A stretch of 64,000 nucleotides of DNA. It comes from an uncultured Phycisphaerales bacterium. GTDB taxonomy: Bacteria; Planctomycetota; Phycisphaerae; Phycisphaerales; UBA1924. Shown here in pieces: positions 36,133 to 47,726 of the stretch (position 1 is its first letter; each line of letters starts with the position of its first letter). Where the stretch lies: positions 1 to 64,000 of the forward strand of contig CALMPG010000049.1 of NCBI GenBank assembly GCA_937871915.1, written 5' to 3'. Position numbers and translations under genes: made by a program. The notes beneath the pieces are model-generated. The model was not told the origin of the DNA. It was given only the letters and a program-made list of their open reading frames with translations, and did no database searches.

Positions 36133-38538
36133 ATGCTCACCGTGCTCCGCCGGATCGTCGCCGCCGCGGTGGTCTTCGCTGCGGCCGTGCCATCGAAGGC
36201 CCAGACGTGCAGCTGCACCTGCGACAATCTCGTGCCGCAGTGCATGGCGATCTCGCGGTTCTACATGAACGAGTCCGGCGGATCGCCGGCCAACCCGACG
36301 ATGTACCTGAGCGCCGGCATCGGCACCGTGCCGCCCACCAGCGCCGAGGTGCGCCATGCCAACCGTTTCGCGATCACCCCCGGCACCACGCTCACGCACG
36401 TCTGCATCGCGCTGAAGAACCCGTCCGGCCCGGCGTCGTCGCCGTGCGCGGGGGGCGATAGCGCGTACATCTTTCTCGCCGTGCACGACACGACGACGGG
36501 GCTCCCCGGCGCGTTCCTCGGCGGATCGGTGACCAACTTCATCGTGGACCCGTGCATCGGCACCGCCATCCACCACCAACTCGTCGCGTTCTCCACGCCG
36601 CAGGTGTTCCCGCTCGGGGCCGACATCTGGGTCGGCGTGGGATACCCGACCGCCGACGTCAACATCGGCCACCAGGGCAACCGTCCGCGCACGGGCGGCC
36701 AGTCCGCCGTCTGGATCGGCGGAACGCTCAGCCGGTGGTACTCCTACGAGGACCCGCAACTCCCGCCGTTCAACGGGCGGGCGCCGATCATCCGCGGGCT
36801 CGAGCTCGTGCGCGGCGGCGGGCGCATCGACGCCTCCCCCGCCCAGGGCCTGTTCACCGACGAGAACGGCGCGACGGCCCAGTTCCAGGTTGTCCTGGCG
36901 AGCGCGCCCCCGCTCGCCAACGTCACGGTCTCGATCGGTTCCTCGAATCCCTCCGAGGGCCAGGCCACGGCCGGATCCTCCACGCTCGTGTTCACCCCGG
37001 GAAACTGGAACATCCCGCAGATCGTCACCGTCGTCGGCCAGGACGACACGCTCGTCGATGGAAACATCCCCTACCAGATCGTCGCGACCTCCGCCAGCGC
37101 CGATCCCTGCTACGACAGCGCCGGCGCCAACGTGTTCTCGGTCAACCTCACCAACATCGACAACGACGGCCTCTGCGATCTTCGCTGGACCAACCTCGGC
37201 ATCGCCGGGCCGCCCGCACGCGAGTTCCACGCCATGGCCTTCGATCCCGTGCGCAATCGCGTGGTGCTCTACGGCGGGGTTGTTGCCGGCTTCCCGTCGG
37301 GCGATCTCTGGGAGTTTGATCCGGTGACCAACACATGGGCCAGCGTGCCTCAGGGGCCGGGCCCGTCGCCCGGGCCGCGCTACGGACACGCCATGGCCTT
37401 CGACGCCAGCAGCGGGCGCGTGATGCTCGTGGGCGGCACCGACAACACGACGTACTTCAACGACGCCTGGGCCTGGAACGGTCTGGGCTGGACGGCGCTC
37501 CCGCCGCCGCCCGGCCCCGGCCGGCGCTGGCACGCGATGGCCTCGCTTCCCCCGACGGGCGGCGTGCTGCTGTGCGGCGGGCAGGATGCGCTCGGTACAT
37601 CGCTCTCCGACGCGGCGGAGTTTTTCGGCGGCGGGTGGCTGCCCGCTCCGCCCATGACGTTCCCCGGCCCCACGCCCCGCGCGGGCCACTCGGCCGCCGC
37701 GGCCCACGGCGCGGCGGAGGTCTACATCTACGGCGGGCTCGACGCCGCGCCCCCATTGACGCCCTTCGGCGACACCTGGACGTACATCCCCGGGGGCTGG
37801 AACGCGGCCCCGTTCGGCGGCCAGGCCGCGTCGTTCCATCACGCGATGGCGTCCTTCGGCCCGCGTCCGGCGGCGGTCCTCTTCGGTGGCACCTCCGGCC
37901 CCGGCGTGTTCTATGGGCAGACGCAGACGGTCGCCGGGCCGGGCCTCTGGGCCGTGCACGGAACGCAGGGCGCGCCCGCCGCGCGGTCGGCGCACGCGAT
38001 GGCGGCGATGGACGGCGACCACCGCGTCATCCTCTTCGGCGGGAGCAACCTGAGCGGCGCGCTCGGGGACACGTGGGAACTCTCCGACCCGACGTACCCG
38101 ACGATCACGGCCACCGGCGACATCAACGTTGACGCGGGGCAGTTCTTCACGCAGGCGGTCACCGTGACCGCGCCGGTGTTTGGTTCGTACACCTACCAGT
38201 GGTACCACAATGGCACACCGCTTTCGGACAACGCTCGCATCAACGGCTCGCAGACGGCGACCCTGACCATCGGGCCGGCGGTGCTGTCTGACTGGGGGCA
38301 GTACTGGGCGGCGGTGACGAGCGTCTGCGGACCGTCGGAGACAAGTGCGCCGGCCATTGTGGATGTTCTCTGCACCGCGGACTTCAACCACGATCATGTG
38401 ATCTCGGTTCAGGACATCTTCGATTTCCTCAACGCCTGGTTCGCGGGCGACCCTCGGGCGGATGTGTGTGCCCCGGCGGGCCTGCAGGTCCAGGACATCT
38501 TTTGCTTCCTGAACCTGTGGTTTGCCGGCTGTCCGTAG
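36133..38538 (+). CDS. Secreted Kelch-repeat protein with GC-type dockerin-like tail
   Basis: This 801-aa protein has a signal peptide (LRRIVAAAVVFAAAVPSKAQ) and a Cys-rich start. Next is a Calx-beta-like stretch ending TPGNWNIPQIVTVVGQDDTLVDGN near residue 300, then five or so Kelch-type repeats (RNRVVLYGGVV, GRVMLVGGTDN, GGVLLCGGQDA, EVYIYGGLDA, HRVILFGGSN) that should form a beta-propeller. An Ig-like domain (YTYQWYHNGTPL) follows, and then two EF-hand-like dockerin motifs (DFNHDHVISVQDIFDFLNAW, LQVQDIFCFLNLW) ending AGCP. The second EF loop lacks most calcium ligands. Its function is unknown; it is probably a surface-attached binding protein. Confidence 0.85.
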   Translation: MLTVLRRIVAAAVVFAAAVPSKAQTCSCTCDNLVPQCMAISRFYMNESGGSPANPTMYLSAGIGTVPPTSAEVRHANRFAITPGTTLTHVCIALKNPSGPASSPCAGGDSAYIFLAVHDTTTGLPGAFLGGSVTNFIVDPCIGTAIHHQLVAFSTPQVFPLGADIWVGVGYPTADVNIGHQGNRPRTGGQSAVWIGGTLSRWYSYEDPQLPPFNGRAPIIRGLELVRGGGRIDASPAQGLFTDENGATAQFQVVLASAPPLANVTVSIGSSNPSEGQATAGSSTLVFTPGNWNIPQIVTVVGQDDTLVDGNIPYQIVATSASADPCYDSAGANVFSVNLTNIDNDGLCDLRWTNLGIAGPPAREFHAMAFDPVRNRVVLYGGVVAGFPSGDLWEFDPVTNTWASVPQGPGPSPGPRYGHAMAFDASSGRVMLVGGTDNTTYFNDAWAWNGLGWTALPPPPGPGRRWHAMASLPPTGGVLLCGGQDALGTSLSDAAEFFGGGWLPAPPMTFPGPTPRAGHSAAAAHGAAEVYIYGGLDAAPPLTPFGDTWTYIPGGWNAAPFGGQAASFHHAMASFGPRPAAVLFGGTSGPGVFYGQTQTVAGPGLWAVHGTQGAPAARSAHAMAAMDGDHRVILFGGSNLSGALGDTWELSDPTYPTITATGDINVDAGQFFTQAVTVTAPVFGSYTYQWYHNGTPLSDNARINGSQTATLTIGPAVLSDWGQYWAAVTSVCGPSETSAPAIVDVLCTADFNHDHVISVQDIFDFLNAWFAGDPRADVCAPAGLQVQDIFCFLNLWFAGCP

Positions 38539-38717
38539 GCGATTCCCATTCGGGTTCCGGGGCAGTTCTGCGGGCATTTGGCCCGCTCGGCCGATCCAAG
38601 AGTCCTATGATTCCGGGCTTGCTCCGGCCCCGCGTTCCCGCGGCCCCGACGCGAGCCATCCGCCCATCCCACAAGCAGCCAAACGGCCCCGGCGCAGATG
38701 CTCCGGGTCCGTCGTGA

Positions 38718-41498
<2,781 letters not shown>

Positions 41499-41682
41499 GC
41501 CACGCTCGCCGGACGTGTTCCGGGCCGACGCGGGCTTATCGGGCGTGAAGGCGTGCGGTCTGTGCGGGCGCGCGTGCGCGGGGCGTCCCGCCGCGCCGCG
41601 GTTTGTGCGTGCCGCCTTCCGGGCCGTTTCCCTCGTGCCGATGAGGGATGTGGCACGCCCCCGCGTGCGGAGAACGCCCACA

Positions 41683-42987
41683 ATGACCAGTCCAGCACGA
41701 CCCATCCGGCCGGGAGGCGGCGCCAAGATCGTTGCGTCCACCAACGCCCGCGCCAACACGCTGGGGCTCCGGGGCGCGGAACTCAACGCCATCCACGAGC
41801 GGTTGGACATGGGCTCGACCGGAGCGGCCGCGCGGCGGCAGTCCGCACGCCTGGCCTTCCGCCATGACAGCATCGCCATCGAGGTGATCCAGCCCGGCGG
41901 CATGCAAACCCATCTGAACGTCGCGTGCCGCAATCTCTCCCGCAGCGGCATGGGCTTTCTGCACTCGTCGTACGTGCACGAGGGAACGCCCGTGGTCGTC
42001 TCGCTCCGTCACCGTACGGAGGGTCCCGTGCGCGTGCCGGGCAAGGTCGTGCGCTGCCGCCACGTGACGCGCCACGTCCACGACGTCGGCGTGCGCTTCG
42101 ATACCCCGGTGAACATCAAGGACTTCATGGACCTCGACCCGCTCAAGCAGACTTTCACCTGCGAGATCGTCGATCCCAAGCACCTCGAGGGCACGGTGCT
42201 CGTGGTGGCCGAGTACAAGATCGAGCAGTCGTGCGTGCGGTCGATGCTCGCGGACACCGCGCTGCAGTTCATCTGCGCCTCGACCGTCGAGGAAGGACTC
42301 GAGCGGGCCCGCAAGGGTGTCGGGCTCATCATCTGCGACGACGTCTTCGAGGCCGGCAGCGGCGTGGAGTTCGTCACCAAGGCCCGGGCCGCGGGCATCC
42401 GCTGTCCCATGGTGCTCATGTCGGCCGACATCTCCAAGGCCAGCCTCGACCAGTTCCGCAAGGCCGAGGCCGACGCGTTCCTGGCCAAGCCCCTCCGCCA
42501 GGACCTGCTCCTGCGCGCTCTGGCCGAGTTCCTGCTCGTGGGCGGCGAAAAATCCGAGAGCTCAAGCCCCCTGCACACCTCGCTCCCCGCCGGGTCTCCC
42601 ATGGCAGAGCTCGCCGACGAGTTCGTTGACGACCTGGCCGACGTGGCCGATCAGGTCGAGGGCTTGGTCGCCAAGAACGACTCCCCCGGTATCCGCCGGC
42701 TCGCCCTGCGCGTGGGCGGTCCGGCCAGCGCTCTGGGCTTCGATCCCATCGCCAAAGTCGCCGCCCGACTGATTGCCTCCCTGGGGTCCTCAAAAGACGC
42801 GCCCCCGTCGGCGATGGCGGTCAACACGTTCGTCTCGATGTGCCGAAGTGCGATGAAGGGGGTCAAGGCCCCCCCCACCCCTGCCGCGCCCGCCGAGGGC
42901 GATGCCCACGCCAAGGACGGCGAGCACGCCGCGGGCCACGGGGCGGCGGATGAGAAGGCCCACGCCCCTGTGGCGAAGGCGGCCTGA
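41683..42987 (+). CDS. PilZ-receiver protein with degenerate phosphotransfer-like C terminus
   Basis: This 434-aa protein has three parts. Residues 45-150 are PilZ-like (RRQSARLAFRHDSI, then CRNLSRSGMGFLHSSYVHEGT; RxxxR and SxSGxG are the cyclic-di-GMP binding motifs). Residues 165-280 are a receiver with the acidic residues and phosphoacceptor in IICDDVF and Lys in LAKPLRQD. Residues 300-390 look like an HPt helix bundle (RRLALRVGGPASALGFDPIAKVAARL), but the phosphorylatable His normally before LKGxA is absent. The last 40 residues are His/Ala/Lys rich. It is likely a cyclic-di-GMP-responsive signalling protein; output is unclear. The ATG at 41683 was chosen at the start of the conserved part. 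Confidence 0.8.
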   Translation: MTSPARPIRPGGGAKIVASTNARANTLGLRGAELNAIHERLDMGSTGAAARRQSARLAFRHDSIAIEVIQPGGMQTHLNVACRNLSRSGMGFLHSSYVHEGTPVVVSLRHRTEGPVRVPGKVVRCRHVTRHVHDVGVRFDTPVNIKDFMDLDPLKQTFTCEIVDPKHLEGTVLVVAEYKIEQSCVRSMLADTALQFICASTVEEGLERARKGVGLIICDDVFEAGSGVEFVTKARAAGIRCPMVLMSADISKASLDQFRKAEADAFLAKPLRQDLLLRALAEFLLVGGEKSESSSPLHTSLPAGSPMAELADEFVDDLADVADQVEGLVAKNDSPGIRRLALRVGGPASALGFDPIAKVAARLIASLGSSKDAPPSAMAVNTFVSMCRSAMKGVKAPPTPAAPAEGDAHAKDGEHAAGHGAADEKAHAPVAKAA

Positions 42988-42997
42988 AACGCTCGGA

Positions 42998-43003
42998 TAC
43001 GAT
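42998..43003 (+). promoter_or_regulatory. Putative -10 box for leaderless queE
   Basis: TACGAT followed by CCGCCC and GTG 43010. Confidence 0.45.
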
Positions 43004-43009
43004 CCGCCC

Positions 43010-43813
43010 GTGCCCGCAGAAACGCCGCTCAATCTGCCCCAGGCCGACGCTCACGATCGGACCATGCTTCCCATCTCGGAGACGTTCGTCTCCATCCAGG
43101 GCGAGGGCAAGCTCGCGGGCACGCCGAGCCTGTTCGTGCGGCTCTCCGGGTGCAACCTTCGGTGCTCCTGGTGCGACACGCCCTATGCGAGCTGGTCGCC
43201 CGATGGCTCGGCGCGATCCATCGACAACCTGGTCGCCCTCGCCCGCTCCCAGCCCTCGGCCGTTCGCCACGCCGTGCTCACCGGCGGCGAGCCCATGATC
43301 TTCGCCGGGCTCTGCGAGTTGTCGGCCCGCCTGGGCGCGTCGCGCCAGCGGGGCGGGGCGGCCATGCACATCACCATCGAGACCGCCGGCACGGCCATCC
43401 CGACCGACGACCGCTGGCCGCTCACGTGCCACCTCATGTCGATCAGCCCAAAGCTCGCGTCATCGACACCCACGAACGACCCCCGGGACCCGGACGGCGT
43501 GTGGGCCGCGCGCCACGAGGCCCGCCGGCTGAACCCCGCGGTGCTCAACCGACTGATCTCTCGGGCCTCCGAGGCATCGAACGACTTCCAGCTCAAGTTC
43601 GTAGTATGCGGCGAGGACGACCTGACCGAGATCGACGGGGTGCTCGCGGGCCTGACAGGATGGACGCCGTCGGACGTGCTGCTGATGCCCGAGGGCGTGG
43701 CGCCCCCCACCGAGGCGGCGAAGGCGATGCTCGCCCATGCGTGCACCGAGCGGGGATTCCGCTACTGCCCCCGATTGCACATCGAGCTCTTCGGCAACCG
43801 GCGCGCCACCTGA
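43010..43813 (+). CDS. queE: 7-carboxy-7-deazaguanine synthase
   Basis: QueE is a radical-SAM enzyme that contracts 6-carboxytetrahydropterin to 7-carboxy-7-deazaguanine on the way to queuosine. This 267-aa protein has the family N terminus ISETFVSIQGEGKLAGTPS and the radical-SAM cysteines in SGCNLRCSWCDTPYA (Cys-x3-Cys-x2-Cys). Further blocks are VLTGGEPMIF, ITIETAGT and the C-terminal LMPEGVAPPTEAAKAML. The start could be GTG 43010 or ATG 43064; I prefer GTG because TACGAT lies 6 nt upstream, as at other leaderless-looking starts, while neither has a clear ribosome-binding site. No queC, queD or queF is in this window. Confidence 0.9.
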   Translation: MPAETPLNLPQADAHDRTMLPISETFVSIQGEGKLAGTPSLFVRLSGCNLRCSWCDTPYASWSPDGSARSIDNLVALARSQPSAVRHAVLTGGEPMIFAGLCELSARLGASRQRGGAAMHITIETAGTAIPTDDRWPLTCHLMSISPKLASSTPTNDPRDPDGVWAARHEARRLNPAVLNRLISRASEASNDFQLKFVVCGEDDLTEIDGVLAGLTGWTPSDVLLMPEGVAPPTEAAKAMLAHACTERGFRYCPRLHIELFGNRRAT

Positions 43814-44051
43814 TTCGGGGCCAAGGTCCGAGAACCCAGAGGGTTTATCCGCGGCCAGACGCGACCAATTCGCGTTCGCGGGGCTCGTGAACAAGCCCAC
43901 ATTGGTTTCCAACTCGATTGGGGCCATGCTGTTATGAGCGGCGTTGCGGGTCGCGATCGCCGGCAGCGCGTGGCTTTTGAGGAAACGCCTAGGCATCCCA
44001 GAGCGAATAGTCGATAGAACCCGCGGAATCGCCAGCAGTGGAGCCAAGATC

Positions 44052-44615
44052 ATGCGTTTGTACATCGTCAGACACGGAAAAGCGACGGACACCCAGGAGT
44101 GCTGTCCGGCCTCGTCTTGCGCGGGCGTGGGTGGCGGAGACTTCGCCCGCGAGCTGACCGTGCGCGGCATCGCCCAGGCACGGTTTCTCTCGGGCAGGCT
44201 CGCCAAGGAGGAGCGGCGAGTGACGACCATCGTTTCCAGCCGGTTTCCCCGGGCCCTGCAGACGGCCCACGCCATCCAGCGCACGCTCTCGTGCGATCTG
44301 CAAACCGACGCGCGGCTCGAGGTCGATCACGAGGTCTCCGAGGCCCTCTCGATCATCCAGGAGGGCGCGGACCAGCGGGCCCTGATGCTCGTGGGCCACA
44401 ACCCGCAACTCGGCGAGCTCATCAGCGTGCTCTGCTCGGGCCTGCCTCCCCAAGAACTGATCCTCAAGACCGGCGAGATGGTCGTCATCGACATCCGCCC
44501 CAACCAGCCCATCGGCTCGGGCCGGCTCGTCGATCGCGTCCGGCTGAGCGACAGCACGCCCGCCGACGACACCGTGACCAGCGCGGTCGAGACCCTGTTG
44601 CCCAAGTCGCGCTGA
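44052..44615 (+). CDS. sixA: SixA-type phosphohistidine phosphatase
   Basis: This 187-aa protein belongs to the histidine-phosphatase (phosphoglycerate mutase-like) superfamily. The catalytic RHG is at the N terminus (MRLYIVRHGKATD), the central Arg is in VSSRFPRALQTAH, and the second His is in LMLVGHNPQLGELI. SixA proteins in other bacteria dephosphorylate phosphohistidine on HPt-type domains. Compared with E. coli SixA there is a small Cys/Gly-rich insertion near residue 20. The ATG at 44052 follows GGAG. It is convergent with mscL across a shared terminator. The substrate in this organism is unknown. Confidence 0.85.
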   Translation: MRLYIVRHGKATDTQECCPASSCAGVGGGDFARELTVRGIAQARFLSGRLAKEERRVTTIVSSRFPRALQTAHAIQRTLSCDLQTDARLEVDHEVSEALSIIQEGADQRALMLVGHNPQLGELISVLCSGLPPQELILKTGEMVVIDIRPNQPIGSGRLVDRVRLSDSTPADDTVTSAVETLLPKSR

Positions 44616-44644
44616 GCGTCGTTCGGGCACGTCACGCTCCAACC

Positions 44645-44684
44645 AACGAAAACGGCCCGGGATCGCTCCCGGGCCGCTCTTCTT
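44645..44684. terminator. Bidirectional terminator between sixA and mscL
   Basis: Perfect 9-bp stem CGGCCCGGG / CCCGGGCCG (44653-44676), followed by CTCTTCTT on the forward side and TTTTCGTT on the reverse side. Confidence 0.85.
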
Positions 44685-44707
44685 GCACGAGTTGTCTCGG
44701 ACGGGGA

Positions 44708-45139
44708 TCAGCGCTTGGCGAGCAGGTCGCGGATCTCGGTGAGCAGTTTCTGCTCGGCCGTCGGACCGGCCGGCGCCGCGGCGGGCTTCTGGGCCTCGAA
44801 CCTCTTCTTGGCGGTGTTGAACGCCTTCACCACCAGGAAGATGATGAACGCGAGGATGATGAAGTTGATCGTGACGGTGATGAAGTTGCCGTAGGCCACC
44901 ACAGGACCGGCCTTGCGGGCGGCCTCGAGATCGAGCCCCGCCGCGACCTTGTCCGAGAGCGGGTAGTACAGGTTCTTGAAATCGACCTTGCCCAGCGCGA
45001 GGCCGACGGGCGGCATGATCACGTCGTCGATCAGCGACTTGACGATCCCGCCGAACGCGCCGCCGATGATGACGGCCACGGCCAGATCGAGCATGTTGCC
45101 CTTGAGGGCAAACTCCTTGAACTCTTTGACCATTCCCAT
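44708..45139 (-). CDS. mscL: Large-conductance mechanosensitive channel
   Basis: This 143-aa MscL forms a pentameric pore that opens on hypo-osmotic membrane tension. The first amphipathic helix is [31 protein letters not shown], cited in parts: [20 protein letters not shown] and the Gly-rich TM1. TM2 is [23 protein letters not shown], and a cytoplasmic helix ends EIRDLLAKR. The start at 45139 has a perfect AAGGAGA site; the frame runs upstream to 45244 without support. The periplasmic loop is slightly longer than in E. coli ([20 protein letters not shown]). Length and topology fit the family. Confidence 0.96.
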   Translation of the reverse strand: MGMVKEFKEFALKGNMLDLAVAVIIGGAFGGIVKSLIDDVIMPPVGLALGKVDFKNLYYPLSDKVAAGLDLEAARKAGPVVAYGNFITVTINFIILAFIIFLVVKAFNTAKKRFEAQKPAAAPAGPTAEQKLLTEIRDLLAKR

Positions 45140-45269
45140 GAGCGGTGTCTCCTTGGTTGGCCGGCGGGTCGAGCGCACGGACTCGAACGCGCCGGCGATG
45201 GTCGCGAGTGTACGTCCGGCCGGAAAATGCGTCTCGCGCCCCACCGCCGCTCGAAGCGATTTTCCGAAG

Positions 45270-45303
45270 AAAAACCGCCGCGGTCCGGGTGGAACGCGGC
45301 GGT
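45270..45303 (-). terminator. Intrinsic terminator of the OmcB-like gene
   Basis: On the reverse strand, stem ACCGCCGCG / CGCGGCGGT with a 12-nt loop is followed by TTTTCTT. It lies about 30 nt past the stop of the 45334-46947 gene. Confidence 0.9.
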
Positions 45304-45333
45304 GTTGTGGTCAACTCGATGGGACCGAGCGCC

Positions 45334-46947
45334 TCACTTGGCGACGTAGTTGGTGACCTCGTCGTCGCGGACGGAGGTCTTCATCTCGGCGCACGTCGTC
45401 TCGGAGATGACGAGCATCTCGCCGACCTGCGTGCCGCGGACCGTGAACTTGAAGGTGCGGTTCTGGCCGACAGGGAGGTCGCGGAGGTTGTAGGTCAGGA
45501 CCTGGCCAGTGACGACCGGGGCCACCACGGCCGCGTCGGAAGAGACGTACTGCAGACCGGCGGGCAGGGTGATCTTGCACGTCACGTTGGTGAGCGGGAT
45601 CTGGCCCTGGTTGCCCACGGAGTAGATGTACTCATGGTTGGTGCCGACCGGCACGACGCCGTCGGCGTCGTCGAGCGATGTACGCAAGTCGGGCAGACCG
45701 GTGACCGAGGTGCAGCACTTGGCCGTCACGGGCTCGGCGCAGGTGCAGGAGGCCCGGACGGTGTCGCAGAACTCGCCCGCACCCGCGAGCGTGCAGGACA
45801 GGCTCAACTCCTTGCTGGCCTTGGGCGCCAGGGTGCCGACGTTCCAGCGGACCACGCCGCCCGCGGCGGTGCCGCCGTCGGAGGCGCTCGCGAAGGACTG
45901 GCCGGCCGCGAGGGTGTCCTCAACGACCACGTTCATCGCCGGGGCGTCGCCGTTGTTGGTGACGGTGATCTTGAAGGCGGCCGGGCGGCCCAGGCCGGAG
46001 ATCGCGGTCGGGCAGGTCTTGGTCACGGCCAGCGAGGGCTGGCGGACGGTGATGGTCACGTCGTTGCTGGTCGCCGACAGGCCGTTGTCGGCGCTGGTGC
46101 GGGCGTGGTTGACGTAGGAACCGGTCTTGCCAGCCTTGGCCACGAACGTGCGGGTCTGGCTCTGGCCGGCGCCGAGCGTGCCGATGTCCCAGGCCAGGTT
46201 GCTCTTGCCGTCGGCGGTGACGCCGGCGGGCAGGTCATCCATGATCTTGACGTTGGACGCCGCGCCCGTGCCGGTGTTGGTCACCGTCAGGGTGTACGTC
46301 ACGCTGTCGCAGGGCGTGATGTCCTTGGGGTTCACGTCCTTGGTGATCTTGAGGGCGGGCTGCACGACGTTGGTGCCGCAGCACAGGGCCGTGGCCCAGG
46401 TCGCGCTCATACAGGCCTTGACGGTGCCGACGCCCGAGGCGTTGGCCGTGACCTTGATGGTCTTGCAGGCCCGCGGGGCGAGATCGCCCACCGCGAAACC
46501 GCCGCCGCCCATGGCCGGGTCGCTGGACACGACCTTGGCCCCGTCGATCGTGTAGGCCACGTTGACGTTGCTCAGGGTCATGCCGGTGAGATTGCAGACC
46601 TCGACGGTGTATTCGAAGTTCTGGCCGGCGACGACCTCGCGCGGCATCTGGCAGCACAGGGACAGGGCGCTGGTGGCCTTGTCGCCGGTGGGCAGGAACA
46701 TGCAGTTGCCGCTCAACTGGGGAGCGGGCGCCGGCGCGGGGGCCGGAGCCGGAGCGGGCCTGGTCGCGATCGGGGCGGGGGCGGGCCTGGGGGCCGGTGC
46801 GGGAGCCTTCTTCCAACCCTCCACGATATCAATGTTGCCGTACGTGCTTCGCACGCCGGAGTTGCCCGCCTGCGAGTCACAGCCGAACAGGAAGCCGGAA
46901 ATCCCGACCGCCAGCGCCAGCGCAGCAGCCTTGTACATGAGAGCCAT
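45334..46947 (-). CDS. Cysteine-rich DUF11-repeat lipoprotein (OmcB-like)
   Basis: This 537-aa protein has a lipoprotein signal (LALAVGISGFLFGC), then a Pro-Ala-rich linker (residues about 45-75). The rest is four DUF11-type beta-sandwich repeats, each with a motif like LTVTNTGTGAASNVKIMDDLPAG and ending in W(D/N)(I/V)GTLxxGxS. Cys residues are frequent and partly paired (CCQM, LCCG, CTCAEP, KCCTS). The order of repeats, the Cys-rich hinge (FCDTVRASCTCAEPVTAKCC) and the last domain (YSVGNQGQIPLTNVTCKITLP) recall the chlamydial 60-kDa cysteine-rich outer-membrane protein OmcB, which is also a PVC protein. It probably sits in the outer membrane or periplasm and is cross-linked by disulphides. 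AAGGAG lies 7 nt before ATG 46947. Confidence 0.85.
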   Translation of the reverse strand: MALMYKAAALALAVGISGFLFGCDSQAGNSGVRSTYGNIDIVEGWKKAPAPAPRPAPAPIATRPAPAPAPAPAPAPQLSGNCMFLPTGDKATSALSLCCQMPREVVAGQNFEYTVEVCNLTGMTLSNVNVAYTIDGAKVVSSDPAMGGGGFAVGDLAPRACKTIKVTANASGVGTVKACMSATWATALCCGTNVVQPALKITKDVNPKDITPCDSVTYTLTVTNTGTGAASNVKIMDDLPAGVTADGKSNLAWDIGTLGAGQSQTRTFVAKAGKTGSYVNHARTSADNGLSATSNDVTITVRQPSLAVTKTCPTAISGLGRPAAFKITVTNNGDAPAMNVVVEDTLAAGQSFASASDGGTAAGGVVRWNVGTLAPKASKELSLSCTLAGAGEFCDTVRASCTCAEPVTAKCCTSVTGLPDLRTSLDDADGVVPVGTNHEYIYSVGNQGQIPLTNVTCKITLPAGLQYVSSDAAVVAPVVTGQVLTYNLRDLPVGQNRTFKFTVRGTQVGEMLVISETTCAEMKTSVRDDEVTNYVAK

Positions 46948-47022
46948 CGACATTCTCCTTGGAGTGAGTTGGGGGTCCTCGACCGCACGGCCGGAGCACC
47001 AACACCCTTTTCTAGCGGTTCT

Positions 47023-47042
47023 TGGCCCGATCGATCGGGCCA
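47023..47042. promoter_or_regulatory. Perfect 20-bp palindrome upstream of the OmcB-like gene
   Basis: TGGCCCGATC / GATCGGGCCA, a self-complementary block about 75 bases upstream of ATG 46947. It could be an operator; no protein is known to bind it. Confidence 0.4.
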
Positions 47043-47305
47043 CGTTGTTACGGTTTCGAGTTCTTGGCAGCCGCCGCGATTCTTGGCGTTACCCCTGAGC
47101 GGGGTGTGCGGACTGGGTTCCGAGGGCAATACGGTAAGCGAGCACTTAGTTTGGGTCAACACTCCGCGCCAGGGCCGCGGAATCTCGTCAGAAGTCGCGA
47201 TTCCATCGGCACAGCGTCCGGGGAAGGTCAGCATTTCTGTTAGTGCTGACTTCGGAAAGCACCACAACGCGAGCATTCCCCCCTGTTGTGGTTAGAACAT
47301 TGCCC

Positions 47306-47327
47306 AAAACGCGCAGCGCATGCGCGG
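47306..47327 (-). terminator. Intrinsic terminator of ssrA
   Basis: On the reverse strand, stem CGCGCA / TGCGCG with loop TGCGC, followed by TTTT, starting about 17 nt past the 3-prime end of tmRNA. Confidence 0.75.
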
Positions 47328-47343
47328 AACATCTACGAAGAAA

Positions 47344-47694
47344 TGGAGCCGGGGGGATTCGAACCCCCGTGCCGGGACAGTCACACCGTCGCCTCTACGC
47401 GCGTGTTCCGTCTATTGATCTCGGTGTGCGTGTCTGCGACGGACAACATGCACGCACACCCAGCATCCGGAGTTGTCTTGGCCGCTCGCCCGGAGGCGCC
47501 GCGAGCGGCCCAGCTCGATGGCTTCAATCCGCACGTCATCGAGCATCGCGTGCGGATCGGGCTGCCTTTATTAGGCGGCCAGAGCGTAGCTGTTGTTGGC
47601 TACTTTTGTGTTGCATGCTTTTAACGTGGCCGGCATGCTCCACGGCGCGCCACGGCGGCGCTTCCCTGCCCGGTCGATCACCAGTGTCGGCCCC
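47344..47694 (-). ncRNA. ssrA: Transfer-messenger RNA (tmRNA)
   Basis: tmRNA rescues stalled ribosomes and tags the unfinished protein. Read on the reverse strand, the 5-prime end GGGGCCG pairs with the 3-prime acceptor CGGCTCC (one G-U pair). The T-arm GGGGGTTCGAATCCCCC is perfect and the discriminator base is A. The 3-prime CCA is not encoded (the next bases are TTT). The tag frame begins at GCA 47618 and reads ACNTKVANNSYALAA followed by two stop codons (TAA TAA, 47568-47573); the ending ALAA is the usual degradation signal. The length of 351 nt is normal for one-piece tmRNA. A TATGAT hexamer lies about 24 nt upstream of the mature 5-prime end. Confidence 0.95.
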
Positions 47695-47726
47695 GGATGT
47701 CAAAGAGACCCCATCATAGGGGTGTC

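Larger units (their letters stand above)
46948..47343. other. Intergenic region between the OmcB-like gene and tmRNA
   Basis: About 396 bases, without a gene. It holds a perfect 20-bp palindrome at 47023-47042, a hairpin GTCAGCA / TGCTGAC at 47227-47250, an ACCACAAC / GTTGTGGT inverted repeat at 47261-47292, and the ssrA terminator at 47306-47327. Confidence 0.6.

Noticed and set aside
38606..38611. TATGAT upstream of gyrB as a promoter
   Set aside because: A good -10 hexamer, but the -35 region at 17 nt has no match and the leader would be 110 nt; not listed as a feature.
43814..44051. A small gene between queE and sixA
   Set aside because: Less GC rich, but no frame has a ribosome site or conserved motif; it probably holds the sixA promoter.
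47242..47719. Forward frames of 112 and 158 aa over the tmRNA
   Set aside because: They are translations of the antisense of ssrA; the peptide GGFEPP is the typical false ORF product of a T-arm.
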